A stretch of DNA of 16,784 nt, taken from Spirochaetales bacterium. GTDB lineage: Bacteria; Spirochaetota; Spirochaetia; DSM-27196; SLST01. The notes under the pieces were generated by a model. That model did no database searches. It was not told where the DNA came from and was given only the letters and a program-made list of their open reading frames with translations. Both the position numbers and the translations under genes were made by a program. This document shows, piece by piece, positions 6,352 through 13,269 of this stretch (the stretch's first letter is position 1; each line of letters starts with the position of its first letter). Location of the stretch: NCBI GenBank assembly GCA_007130265.1, contig SLST01000223.1, positions 1-16,784 on the forward strand, in the 5' to 3' direction.

Positions 6352-7092
6352 GTGAACCACCTCGCGATAGACACCGCAACGGAGATCCTCTCGGTTGCGC
6401 TTCGCGTCGAAGGCTCGCACACGCGCTCGTACCACGAGATCCGTGACGAGGGGCTGCATCACGCGCGGATGCTCCTGCCGATGGTCGACCGACTACTCGG
6501 ACAAGCCGGGCTGTGCCCCGGTGAGATCGACCTCGTCTCGTGCATGAGGGGCCCCGGTTCGTTCACCGGCCTGCGAATCGGCATGGCGACGGCGAAAGGA
6601 ATCGCGTCGGCAGTCGCCGGGATGAGGGATCTTTCGGCCCTTCCGCTCGTCTCTGTTCCAACGCTCGACGTCATGGCGGCCGCGACCGATTCATCAGCCA
6701 CCCTTGTCATGCCGCTCATAGACGGCCGTAAGGGCAGGTACTATGCGGCGGTCTACTCGGCGGGAACGCGCCTGACCGAAGATCTCGACCTCGAGCCGCG
6801 CCGTCTGTTGACGCGCGCTCGGGATCTCCTCTGCGACGTCGCCGATGGCGACGTCGACACCGGCGGAGTCCTCCTGTGCGGGCCCCATGTCTGCCGGTTC
6901 ATGCGTACGCTCGGTAGCGGTGAGCCCCCTGAGGGCCTGGAGCTTTTCCGAGGGGCGGACTTTCGCGGCGGGTACGCGGTCTCGCTCCTCGAGCAGGCCG
7001 AGCACCACCTGAAAGTGATTGGGTACGATGCGGTCGACGAGGGCCCGCGCTACGTGCGACGAAGCGACGCCGAACTCTCGCGCGACTCGTGA
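6352..7092 (+). CDS. tsaB: TsaB, tRNA threonylcarbamoyladenosine synthesis protein
   Basis: The 246-aa product has the ASKHA-fold features of TsaB (YeaZ): an N-terminal LAIDTATEILSVAL strand-turn, HHARMLLP at 36-43, and the family signature GPGSFTGLRIG at 67-77 followed by ATAKGIA. TsaB is the non-catalytic partner that dimerises with TsaD and recruits TsaE in the t6A complex. The GTG start at 6352 comes 1 nt after the tsaE stop (TGAcGTG), so translation is probably coupled. A perfect 10-bp inverted repeat lies inside the gene at 6834-6856. The gene ends 33 nt from the convergent csrA stop with no clear terminator between. tsaD is not in the window. Confidence 0.95.
   Translation: MNHLAIDTATEILSVALRVEGSHTRSYHEIRDEGLHHARMLLPMVDRLLGQAGLCPGEIDLVSCMRGPGSFTGLRIGMATAKGIASAVAGMRDLSALPLVSVPTLDVMAAATDSSATLVMPLIDGRKGRYYAAVYSAGTRLTEDLDLEPRRLLTRARDLLCDVADGDVDTGGVLLCGPHVCRFMRTLGSGEPPEGLELFRGADFRGGYAVSLLEQAEHHLKVIGYDAVDEGPRYVRRSDAELSRDS
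6834..6856. repeat. Perfect 10-bp inverted repeat inside tsaB
   Basis: CGACGTCGCC (6834-6843) and GGCGACGTCG (6847-6856) are separated by the 3-base loop GAT. It lies in coding sequence for the Asp-rich stretch CDVADGDVD and has no following T tract. It could be a strong mRNA hairpin, or a by-product of repeated GAC-GTC codons. Confidence 0.6.
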
Positions 7093-7125
7093 CGGGCTCC
7101 GCCTCCTACGGCCGGTTGCGTGAAG

Positions 7126-7374
7126 TCAGCTCTGTTCGTCCGGCTTTCGCTTGAGAGAAGGCAGTGATGCGTCCGAGGTTCTCGTCAGCGCGCTTCGTGC
7201 TGCCGCGCGATTCTCCTCCTGAATCGCGTCGTAGACCTCCTGTCGGTATACCTTCACCTGGCGCGGAGCGTCGATGCCGAGCTTCACCTGGTCGCCCTTG
7301 ATGTCCACGACCGAGACATGAATCGAATCGCCAATGACGATGCTCTCGTTGATCTTTCGTGCGAGAATCAGCAT
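7126..7374 (-). CDS. csrA: CsrA, translational repressor binding GGA hairpins
   Basis: The 82-aa product begins MLILARK and is CsrA along the first 58 residues. The RNA-contacting residues L4, R6 and R44 (VYRQEVY) are present. Asn55 is also conserved; mutation of this position in Bacillus subtilis disrupts antagonism by FliW. A C-terminal tail of about 25 residues (ending LKRKPDEQS) makes it longer than the roughly 61-residue enterobacterial protein; tails like this occur in FliW-regulated CsrA proteins. ATG 7372-7374 was chosen over an upstream in-frame start because MLILARK is the universal N-terminus and GGGGG lies about 8 nt upstream. It begins 1 nt after the fliW stop (TGAgATG), so both are translated together. 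The likely target is the flaB leader in this window. Confidence 0.97.
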   Translation of the reverse strand: MLILARKINESIVIGDSIHVSVVDIKGDQVKLGIDAPRQVKVYRQEVYDAIQEENRAAARSALTRTSDASLPSLKRKPDEQS

Positions 7375-7375
7375 C

Positions 7376-7819
7376 TCAACGACCCCCGGTCTCTGCGAGC
7401 TCATCGAGGAGAAGGTGCTTGGTCCTCCACCGAGGATCGAGCGAGATGGACTGGCGACCGAGCTGCGCTGCCCGGTTGATGATTACCGGCCCCTGGAGAT
7501 TCGCGCTTATCTTCGTCTCGTCATCGGGGATCGTCACGATCGCGAAGACCAGGATATCCTCGTCCTGCTCGTATCCGATCGACTCCAGATCCTCGTCAGC
7601 AACCTCGAGCACATAGTCCGACCGAAGGTCGTACGGGTTGAGCATGATGAACGCGAGATCCGTGTCCTCGAGACTCTGCAACCAGTAGAATCCGGTCTGG
7701 GCGGCATCGAGCAAGGCGTACTGCCGAAGCCGCTCGAACCCGAAGATCCCGACCGGAAAGGTGATCACCTGTCGCTCGTTGATCTCAAGCGGTCCGTAAG
7801 GTTTCGAGTCGATCCGCAT
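7376..7819 (-). CDS. fliW: FliW, flagellar assembly factor and CsrA antagonist
   Basis: The 147-aa product carries FliW hallmarks: ITFPVGIFGFE near residues 19-29, an acidic middle, and ANLQGPVIIN near 105-115. In Bacillus, FliW binds either flagellin or CsrA. When the hook is complete and flagellin is exported, freed FliW binds CsrA and releases flagellin mRNA. Its position just upstream of csrA, with a 1-nt gap, and downstream of flgL, with 2 nt between stop and ATG, matches that system. CTGAGG inside the flgL end provides the ribosome binding site. Confidence 0.97.
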   Translation of the reverse strand: MRIDSKPYGPLEINERQVITFPVGIFGFERLRQYALLDAAQTGFYWLQSLEDTDLAFIMLNPYDLRSDYVLEVADEDLESIGYEQDEDILVFAIVTIPDDETKISANLQGPVIINRAAQLGRQSISLDPRWRTKHLLLDELAETGGR

Positions 7820-7821
7820 GA

Positions 7822-9069
7822 CTACCTCAGGAAGTCGAGAAGCGTTGGTTGGATGATGCGGGCCGCGGCCCCGATGGCGGCTCGATGCGTGTACTCGAGC
7901 ATTCGCAGTTCGGTGATCGCCTCTGCCATGTCGACGTCGACCTCGTTCGAGTACCTCGAGGTGATCTCGGGGATGGTGCTCTGGGTCCGATCGAAGGCCA
8001 GACGCAGCCGCTCGTCGTACGACCCGAGCGTTCCGAGTCGGCCGAGCAGGTTGTCGAGCGCACTGTCGATTGCGCCGAGCGCTCGACCGCCGATGTTGAT
8101 CGTGTCTCCCGCGGCAAGCCGGTCCCTCAAGTTGACCATGGTGTCAAACATCGAACCCCCAAAGACCCGCGCCGAGGAGGCGATGTTCATGGGCGGCGCG
8201 TTGCCCCGTTCGCTGAGTATACCCAGATCGCGCAAGACCTGCCCGTTCTCACCGTCATCGAGCCAGAGCTGGTGCGGTGCGGTAGACTCGATGACCAGCG
8301 AGTTCTGGACAGGATCGAGGTGTGCCCGGACCGGCGCACCGGAATCGTTGATCTTCGCGATGATCGCCGAGACGCTGTCGCCGGCGCGCAGCTGAACCTC
8401 CTGGCTGTCCACGTGGATGGTGGAGTCCTCCTGCACCACGTAGCTCGTCGCGTTTACGCTGCTGAATATCTGCTGGTTCTCCGCCCAGAAGACCTGGTTC
8501 CCGGCGAAGTTCAGCGGGATGTAGCTCCCCTCGGCGATTTCGGTTCTATTCTCGCTGATCGTTCCGAGATACTGCACCTGGGCGATGACCGGCTCGCCGA
8601 ACCCTTCCACCCGTCCGGTGATCGCACGGAACGGGGCCGACTGAGTTCGATCGCCGGCGAAAAGCATCGCGCCGTCTCCGCCCTTGGCATTCGCCGACTC
8701 AACCAGTTGGTTCAGCAGCTGATTGACCTCCGCTGCCATTGCCCGCGTATCCTCTCTCGTATACGTCCCTTGCGCACCCTGCAGGCCGAGTTCCCGTACC
8801 CGCTGTAGGATGGAAACCGCTTCCTGCATGTACACTTCGCTCTCACGGTGGCGAAGTTGGGCCGTCTCGATGTTCCTGGAGTAACGGTTCAGACGAAACA
8901 GGTAACTCGAGTGACGGGTCGCATGCGCCGCCGCGGCCGGGTCATCACGAAGCGCCTGGATCCGGTTCTGGCTGGCGATCTGGTTCTGCGTATTCAACAG
9001 CCTGCTCTCACGCCGGCGGGCATAGTACTGCATGTCGTCATTGGACATGTTCGTGCTGACGCGCTGCAT
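7822..9069 (-). CDS. flgL: FlgL, hook-filament junction protein (HAP3)
   Basis: The 415-aa product has flagellin-like ends. The N-terminal coil includes NQIASQNRIQALRDDPAAAA (about 29-48), and the C-terminal coil includes NEVDVDMAEAITELRMLE and RIIQPTLLDFL. FlgL joins the FlgK ring to the flagellin filament. Residues about 216-263 (IHVDSQEVQLRAGDSVSAI, then INDSGAPV) form a flagellin hook IN-type module, shared with FlgK and probably FliD here. The ATG at 9067-9069 lies 3 nt after the flgK stop (TAAgagATG), with GGGAG upstream inside flgK. Confidence 0.95.
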   Translation of the reverse strand: MQRVSTNMSNDDMQYYARRRESRLLNTQNQIASQNRIQALRDDPAAAAHATRHSSYLFRLNRYSRNIETAQLRHRESEVYMQEAVSILQRVRELGLQGAQGTYTREDTRAMAAEVNQLLNQLVESANAKGGDGAMLFAGDRTQSAPFRAITGRVEGFGEPVIAQVQYLGTISENRTEIAEGSYIPLNFAGNQVFWAENQQIFSSVNATSYVVQEDSTIHVDSQEVQLRAGDSVSAIIAKINDSGAPVRAHLDPVQNSLVIESTAPHQLWLDDGENGQVLRDLGILSERGNAPPMNIASSARVFGGSMFDTMVNLRDRLAAGDTINIGGRALGAIDSALDNLLGRLGTLGSYDERLRLAFDRTQSTIPEITSRYSNEVDVDMAEAITELRMLEYTHRAAIGAAARIIQPTLLDFLR

Positions 9070-9072
9070 CTC

Positions 9073-10947
9073 TTACACTCCCATCCTGTTGATAATCGTG
9101 TCGAGCATCCGGTCGACTTCGGAGATGAACCGCGCTGCAGCGGCGTACCCATGCTGAAACTTGATCATCTGCGCGATCTCCTCGTCAATGTTGACGCCGC
9201 TGATGCTCTCCCGTGTATCCCTGAGGTCCTTCATAATGGCGTTCTGAGTCGCGAGTGCCAGGGCCGCCTCCTCACCCCGGAGAGCCACGCCGGCAACCGA
9301 ATCGGCGAAGTAGTCGTCGAAGCTTCGAATCTGTCCCACCTGCACGGGCTGGTTGCGAATCGACGCAATCTGCAGCGCGGCGCTTCCGTCTCCGGGGTTT
9401 CCGGGTCTGCCGGCCGTTGCCAGACTCGCGGCGACGGAGGCGGGCTGGCGGATGAGATCCTCGTTCACGCCCATCCATCCGGACGGATGGGAGAGCGGCG
9501 CCACCGCGTAGTCGACTTCGGCGCGCAGCGTCAGCACCGCGTCCGACTGTTCCCAGCTGTAGGCGTTATCGGGTCCCGGACCCTGCAGTATCCCGGCGTA
9601 CCCGGCGAGGAACTGCCCTGAGTCCTCGAGATAGCGGACCACGAAATCCGGATCGACGAGGGCCTGTGCCGGCGTGCCTTTCAGAGTGAGCCGGCCCTCG
9701 TTGTCGAGCCTGGCCACGACTTCGCTCGGCGAATGGTTGATCCGGTTGACCAGCTCGCCAACCGTGTCGGTCGCCGAGTAGTCGATTGTCACGAGCCCCG
9801 CGGGTCCGGAGAGCGTCAAGGTGCCCGACAGGCCGATCTGCTCCTGGGGATCGAGCCGGTTCGCGCCGGAAATCCTGAAGAGATACGTGGAGTCGAACTG
9901 CCCGTCACCGCTGCGATCGTAATTTCCCAGTGCATTGTTCACGAACGGATACTCGACGAAAAAGTCATTGCCGGTGGATCCGTCGAGCCCGTAGGCTCGT
10001 CGATGAACCTCGTTGACCAGGTCGACGAAGTTAACGGCCATGCTGTCAAGACTCTGAATCTCTCCGCGAACGTCAACATCCCTGAGCTCGAGAAGCGCCG
10101 CAAGCCGTCCGGTACGAAACGCTGCTTCCTCACGACCCTCCGCCCAGACGACGCGAGAAAACCCCTCGTTCGTGGGATCGCGCTCGGTGGCGAACTTCAG
10201 CGCAACCGAGCCCTGGACAAGCTGATGCCCGTTGGTGTGCACGTTGTACTCATCCGGGTCGCTCGTGTCGATCGTGATGTTGATGAGCTTCGCCAGTTCC
10301 TCGACGCGCAGATCGCGCTGGTCGAGCCAGTCGTTCGGGTTGTCGCCGGCGGCCTCAACCTTGACGATCTCTTCGTTGAGGGCCGCGATCTCGCGTGTAA
10401 GACTGTTTACCTGCGACGTGGTGATCCGTATCTCGTCTTCGAGCATAGACCGTATCTGTTCGAGGCTGTGATAGCGCAGCTGGATGCTCTCCACGAGCGA
10501 TTGGCCCCTGGTGAGCACCTGCTGCCTGGCGGCCATTTGCTCGGGAAAGGCGCTGAGCTCCTGCCAGGAGTCCCAGAACCTGTCCATCTGCGTCCGAATC
10601 GATACGTCGACCGGCTCGTTATAGACCTGCTCGAGCATCCTCACGTACTTGTCGCGGCTCTCCCAATATCCTTCGCCACCGGCCTGTCCGACAATCCGGC
10701 GCTCGAGCAGCATGTCCTTGATTCTCTCGATTCGGGCGATGTCGACACCCTGACCCGTCTGTCCCGGTCGCTCGGCCCGGTTCAGCTGAGGCCGGTAGAG
10801 CGGGTCGGTTGGGGCGAACTCGACGCGCTGGCGACTGTACCCCTCGACGGAGGCATTGGATAGGTTGTGCCCCACGGTCTGAAGCCCACGGTTCTGCGCA
10901 AAGAGACTTCGTTTGCCCAACTCGATTCCGGAAAACGTCGACTGCAT
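9073..10947 (-). CDS. flgK: FlgK, hook-filament junction protein (HAP1)
   Basis: The 624-aa product begins MQSTFSGIELGKRSLFAQN and includes the rod/hook signature NLSNASVEGYSRQRV (about 28-42). DWLDQRDLRVEELAKL (206-221) and the C-terminal SGVNIDEEIAQMIKFQHGYAA with RMLDTIINRMGV are FlgK signatures. It builds the first ring on the hook. Inserted in the exposed middle are an EF-hand-like loop (DRSGDGQFD, 344-352) and a flagellin hook IN-type module (about 374-425). AGGAGG, overlapping the flgN stop (TAGGAGG), is 5 nt before the ATG. It is larger than the enterobacterial FlgK (about 547 aa) because of the middle insertions. Confidence 0.96.
   Translation of the reverse strand: MQSTFSGIELGKRSLFAQNRGLQTVGHNLSNASVEGYSRQRVEFAPTDPLYRPQLNRAERPGQTGQGVDIARIERIKDMLLERRIVGQAGGEGYWESRDKYVRMLEQVYNEPVDVSIRTQMDRFWDSWQELSAFPEQMAARQQVLTRGQSLVESIQLRYHSLEQIRSMLEDEIRITTSQVNSLTREIAALNEEIVKVEAAGDNPNDWLDQRDLRVEELAKLINITIDTSDPDEYNVHTNGHQLVQGSVALKFATERDPTNEGFSRVVWAEGREEAAFRTGRLAALLELRDVDVRGEIQSLDSMAVNFVDLVNEVHRRAYGLDGSTGNDFFVEYPFVNNALGNYDRSGDGQFDSTYLFRISGANRLDPQEQIGLSGTLTLSGPAGLVTIDYSATDTVGELVNRINHSPSEVVARLDNEGRLTLKGTPAQALVDPDFVVRYLEDSGQFLAGYAGILQGPGPDNAYSWEQSDAVLTLRAEVDYAVAPLSHPSGWMGVNEDLIRQPASVAASLATAGRPGNPGDGSAALQIASIRNQPVQVGQIRSFDDYFADSVAGVALRGEEAALALATQNAIMKDLRDTRESISGVNIDEEIAQMIKFQHGYAAAARFISEVDRMLDTIINRMGV
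9892..9918 (-). other. EF-hand-like calcium loop encoded in flgK
   Basis: Residues 344-352 of FlgK read DRSGDGQFD, matching DxSxDGxFD, the first nine positions of an EF-hand loop (ligands at 1, 3, 5 and 9, glycine at 6). Position 12 is Tyr rather than Glu, so it is not a canonical EF-hand and no second hand is evident. Binding is inferred from the pattern alone. Confidence 0.4.
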
Positions 10948-10956
10948 CAGATCCTC

Positions 10957-11445
10957 CTACAGGTGCCGGTCGACGACCATTGCTCGTCCGTCGGCGTGCA
11001 TCCGTCGTCCCCTTCTCGAATAGAGCGTACCCTTCTGGTCAGGAAACACCTCCCCAAGGACGTCGTGGGCCGCGCGCAGGCTGCCGCGAACGTACGAGTC
11101 GATGCTTCGGGTCATGCTCTTCACCTTGAGCACCAGAACCTGCAGCGACCTGAACAGCGCGTGGAGCTCCTGCCTGTCGGCCTCCGGAAAGCGATCGACG
11201 AGCTCGCCGAAGGGAGCTTCGGGCCGAAGCCCCATGTCCGCCTTCGCACCGGCAATCAACTCGTGTCTTCGCTCGTCGAGCCGGACGAACCGCCGGCTCT
11301 GCTCTACCATCGCGGCTACATGCGCGTCCACCGAAGGCCAGTCGCGTCTGAGCACGGCCTGCTGCAGCTCCTGTTCGCGCTCGCCGAACTCCATCAGCAG
11401 CTCAGCCTCCTCGGTCAACGTGGTCCTGATCTCCTCCGCTCTCAA
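10957..11445 (-). CDS. flgN: FlgN-type export chaperone for FlgK and FlgL
   Basis: The product is a helical, charged protein of about 162 aa with the FlgN pattern: acidic first helix (RAEEIRTTLTEEAELLMEFGE), then REQELQQAVLRRDWPSVD, a RRFVRLDERRHELIAG helix and a long C-terminal amphipathic helix. FlgN binds the C-termini of FlgK and FlgL and delivers them to the export gate. The neighbouring flgK and flgL, 9 nt downstream, agree with this. The open frame runs further upstream, but the best start is TTG at 11443-11445 with GGAGG 5 nt before it. A stronger Shine-Dalgarno (AAAAGGAG) serves an ATG at 11460-11462 in another frame. A one-base deletion that put the original ATG out of frame is an alternative reading. 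Confidence 0.86.
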   Translation of the reverse strand: MRAEEIRTTLTEEAELLMEFGEREQELQQAVLRRDWPSVDAHVAAMVEQSRRFVRLDERRHELIAGAKADMGLRPEAPFGELVDRFPEADRQELHALFRSLQVLVLKVKSMTRSIDSYVRGSLRAAHDVLGEVFPDQKGTLYSRRGRRMHADGRAMVVDRHL

Positions 11446-11462
11446 TGCTTCCTCCAGCGCAT
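11442..11462 (-). other. Six-codon upstream ORF overlapping the flgN start
   Basis: On the minus strand, AAAAGGAG (11468-11475) is 5 nt before an ATG (11460-11462) that reads MRWRKH and stops at TGA 11442-11444. That stop overlaps the TTG start of flgN (TTGA). This is the best ribosome binding site in the region, yet it serves a six-residue ORF. It may be a translational-coupling leader, or a sign of a one-base indel that would otherwise give flgN the start MALEEALRAEEI. Confidence 0.45.
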
Positions 11463-11477
11463 ACGTACTCCTTTTGA

Positions 11478-11485
11478 TTGTCGGC
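11478..11485 (-). promoter_or_regulatory. Sigma-28-like -10 element upstream of flgN (weak)
   Basis: GCCGACAA on the minus strand matches the sigma-28 (FliA) -10 consensus GCCGATAA at 7 of 8 positions and stands directly before the first gene of the flagellar operon. No TAAA-type -35 is present at the expected spacing, and transcription would begin almost at the Shine-Dalgarno. It is recorded as a candidate only. Confidence 0.25.
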
Positions 11486-11493
11486 CGGATCAA

Positions 11494-11523
11494 TTGCGCA
11501 GATGAGTCGTGCCTTGGTATAGT
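11494..11523 (+). promoter_or_regulatory. Candidate sigma-70 promoter for the nagZ-GNAT-glgA operon
   Basis: TTGCGC (11494-11499) and TATAGT (11518-11523) are separated by 18 nt, a reasonable -35/-10 pair in an otherwise GC-rich region. The predicted start near 11530 lies only a few bases before the GTG at 11533 chosen for the glycosidase, which lacks a Shine-Dalgarno, so the mRNA may be leaderless or nearly so. Confidence 0.45.
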
Positions 11524-11532
11524 CGAAACCGC

Positions 11533-13266
11533 GTGAAGTACAGGAGAAGCCCTACCGGACTGAATACCCCTCTTCTCATCGCGGTGCTGATCGTCGCCGC
11601 CGCGGGCGGCGCCGAAACCAGCGAGCCGGTCTCGTTCTGGGAGGATCTGCCGGACGACGTGGTTCGTGAGAGACTGCTCGACGCGATGACTCCCGAGGAG
11701 CTCGTTGGCCAGACGCTCATGATCGGGTGGGTCGGACAGGATCCGAGCAGCGAAGCGCTCGAGTGGATACGTACCACGAACCTCGGGGGGGTGAAGATAT
11801 TCGGGTGGAACGGTGCGGATCTCATACGACTCGCGCATGCGCTCGGCACCATGCAGGAGCTTGCCGCCGCGCACCGGCTCGATATACCGCTACTCACCGC
11901 GACCGACCAGGAAGGGGGGTGGGTCAGACACGTCAAGGGAAGTGGAGACCTCTCGACCATCATCACGCCGGGAAATATGGCGATAGGAGCATCGAATCTC
12001 CCCTACGATGCCTATCGCAGCGCGTACTACATCGGCATGGAGCTGCGCGCGCTGGGGATCAACATGAACTTCGCGCCGACGGTGGACGTGTACATCAACC
12101 CTGAAGCGCACGTTATCGGCCCGCGCGCCTTCTCCAACGACCCGGTCCAGAGCGGACTGCTCGGCACGGCCTTCTTCCACGGCCTCGATGAAACGCGGGT
12201 CATTGCCACCGCCAAGCACTTCCCGGGCCATGGCAACGCATCTGAAGACTCGCACGGTGTTCTGCCGGTCATCTACGACAGCATGGACGAGCTCACCAGC
12301 CGCGATCTCGTTCCGTTCCGCTTTCTGATCAAGGAGGGGGTGCCCGCGATACTCTCGGGACACTTGAGATTCCCGAGCATCTGGGACGATGGTCGCCCCG
12401 CGTCGCTTTCGGCGTACTTCAAGCGCCAGCTGCTGCGCCGGGACCTCGGGTTCGAGGGTTTGATCATCACCGACGATCTGTACATGGGCGGAGCATGGGA
12501 GTACGGCGCCGACCGTAACTGGGGTATCGAGGAGATCGTCGTCGAGGCACTGCGCGCGGGAAACGATCTGGTCATGCTCTCCCAGACTCCCACTCCGCGC
12601 GGATCGTTGTATGAGCACTTGATGTCGACTTACGAAGCCGATCCGAGCTTCCGCGAGATCGTCAGAGAGGCGGCCGGGCGCGTGATCGACCTGAAACTCG
12701 AGTATCTGAAGCCCGCAAACCGTGTTCCGCTCGTACCGGACGTCGAACGCATCGCCGATGCGATGCGCGAGCAAGGCAGCCTGGACTTTCTCCGCGATCA
12801 GGCGGCCCGCAGCGTGACCGTCGTGCGGGACGCGCTGCTGCCCTTCGACACGTCTCGTCACGGACGGGTGCTGCTCGCCGGAAAGGATCAAGATTTCCTG
12901 AGGATAGGCGCCGACTTTCTGCCGCATGCAAATCGCCATCGCCTGTCGCCCGGACGATTCTTCTCCGCGGACGAAGCTGAGATCCGCCGTTTCCGCAACC
13001 TTGTCCTCGAGTACGACACGGTGGTGTTCTGCCTCTCCGACCCTCATAGCCTGCAGATACTCGCGGCGATCGAAGATCTCGAGGCGGAGGTCGTTGTCCT
13101 TTCGATCCTCACACCGATCTACCTTGCCGAGCTGCCGTGGGTCGGGACAGCGCTTGCTCTCTACGGCTGGGGTGAGGAGTCATTCCGCGCGGGGTTTTCG
13201 GCCTTGTTCGGACGCATTACGCCATCCGGACGATTGCCGGTCTCCATCGACCGGGGCCATCACTAG
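11533..13266 (+). CDS. Secreted glycoside hydrolase family 3, NagZ-like beta-N-acetylhexosaminidase
   Basis: The product is about 577 aa. From GTG 11533 the N-terminus (VKYRRSPTG, then LLIAVLIVAAAGGA) is a signal peptide with probable cleavage after AGGA. The GH3 barrel follows: KHFPGHG at 228-234, the Asp-His pair of the NagZ subgroup as D239-S-H241, and the nucleophile motif ITDDLYMGG with Asp314. A GH3 C-terminal domain ends with PSGRLPVSI. NagZ enzymes remove N-acetylglucosamine from muropeptides. Two-domain secreted forms resemble the Bacillus enzyme rather than the cytoplasmic enterobacterial one, and here a periplasmic site is expected. An alternative GTG at 11509 would overlap the putative -10 box. 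Exact substrate is inferred from the DSH loop. Confidence 0.9.
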   Translation: MKYRRSPTGLNTPLLIAVLIVAAAGGAETSEPVSFWEDLPDDVVRERLLDAMTPEELVGQTLMIGWVGQDPSSEALEWIRTTNLGGVKIFGWNGADLIRLAHALGTMQELAAAHRLDIPLLTATDQEGGWVRHVKGSGDLSTIITPGNMAIGASNLPYDAYRSAYYIGMELRALGINMNFAPTVDVYINPEAHVIGPRAFSNDPVQSGLLGTAFFHGLDETRVIATAKHFPGHGNASEDSHGVLPVIYDSMDELTSRDLVPFRFLIKEGVPAILSGHLRFPSIWDDGRPASLSAYFKRQLLRRDLGFEGLIITDDLYMGGAWEYGADRNWGIEEIVVEALRAGNDLVMLSQTPTPRGSLYEHLMSTYEADPSFREIVREAAGRVIDLKLEYLKPANRVPLVPDVERIADAMREQGSLDFLRDQAARSVTVVRDALLPFDTSRHGRVLLAGKDQDFLRIGADFLPHANRHRLSPGRFFSADEAEIRRFRNLVLEYDTVVFCLSDPHSLQILAAIEDLEAEVVVLSILTPIYLAELPWVGTALALYGWGEESFRAGFSALFGRITPSGRLPVSIDRGHH

Positions 13267-13269
13267 CCT

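Noticed and set aside
7334..8395. Long plus-strand open frame across csrA, fliW and flgL
   Set aside because: It is antisense to three confidently identified genes and its translation has no recognisable domain. High GC content explains such shadow frames.
9475..9490. Inverted repeat CCATCC-GGAC-GGATGG in flgK
   Set aside because: A short palindrome in coding sequence. On the flgK mRNA strand the loop is GTCC, not a CsrA motif, and no context suggests function.
8848..10863. Long plus-strand open frames opposite flgL and flgK
   Set aside because: They mirror FlgK and FlgL codons on the opposite strand, with no ribosome binding sites or family features.
11509..11532. GTG 11509 as start of the glycosidase
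   Set aside because: It would put the candidate -10 box inside the gene, has no better Shine-Dalgarno, and adds residues ahead of a normal signal peptide that begins at GTG 11533.
11446..11874. Longer flgN reading frame extending upstream to 11874
   Set aside because: It would run through the divergent promoter and the glycosidase signal peptide region, and the added residues do not resemble FlgN.
11890..13047. 385-codon minus-strand open frame opposite the glycosidase gene
   Set aside because: The plus-strand GH3 protein has intact catalytic motifs throughout; the antisense frame shows no motif and is a GC-rich shadow.
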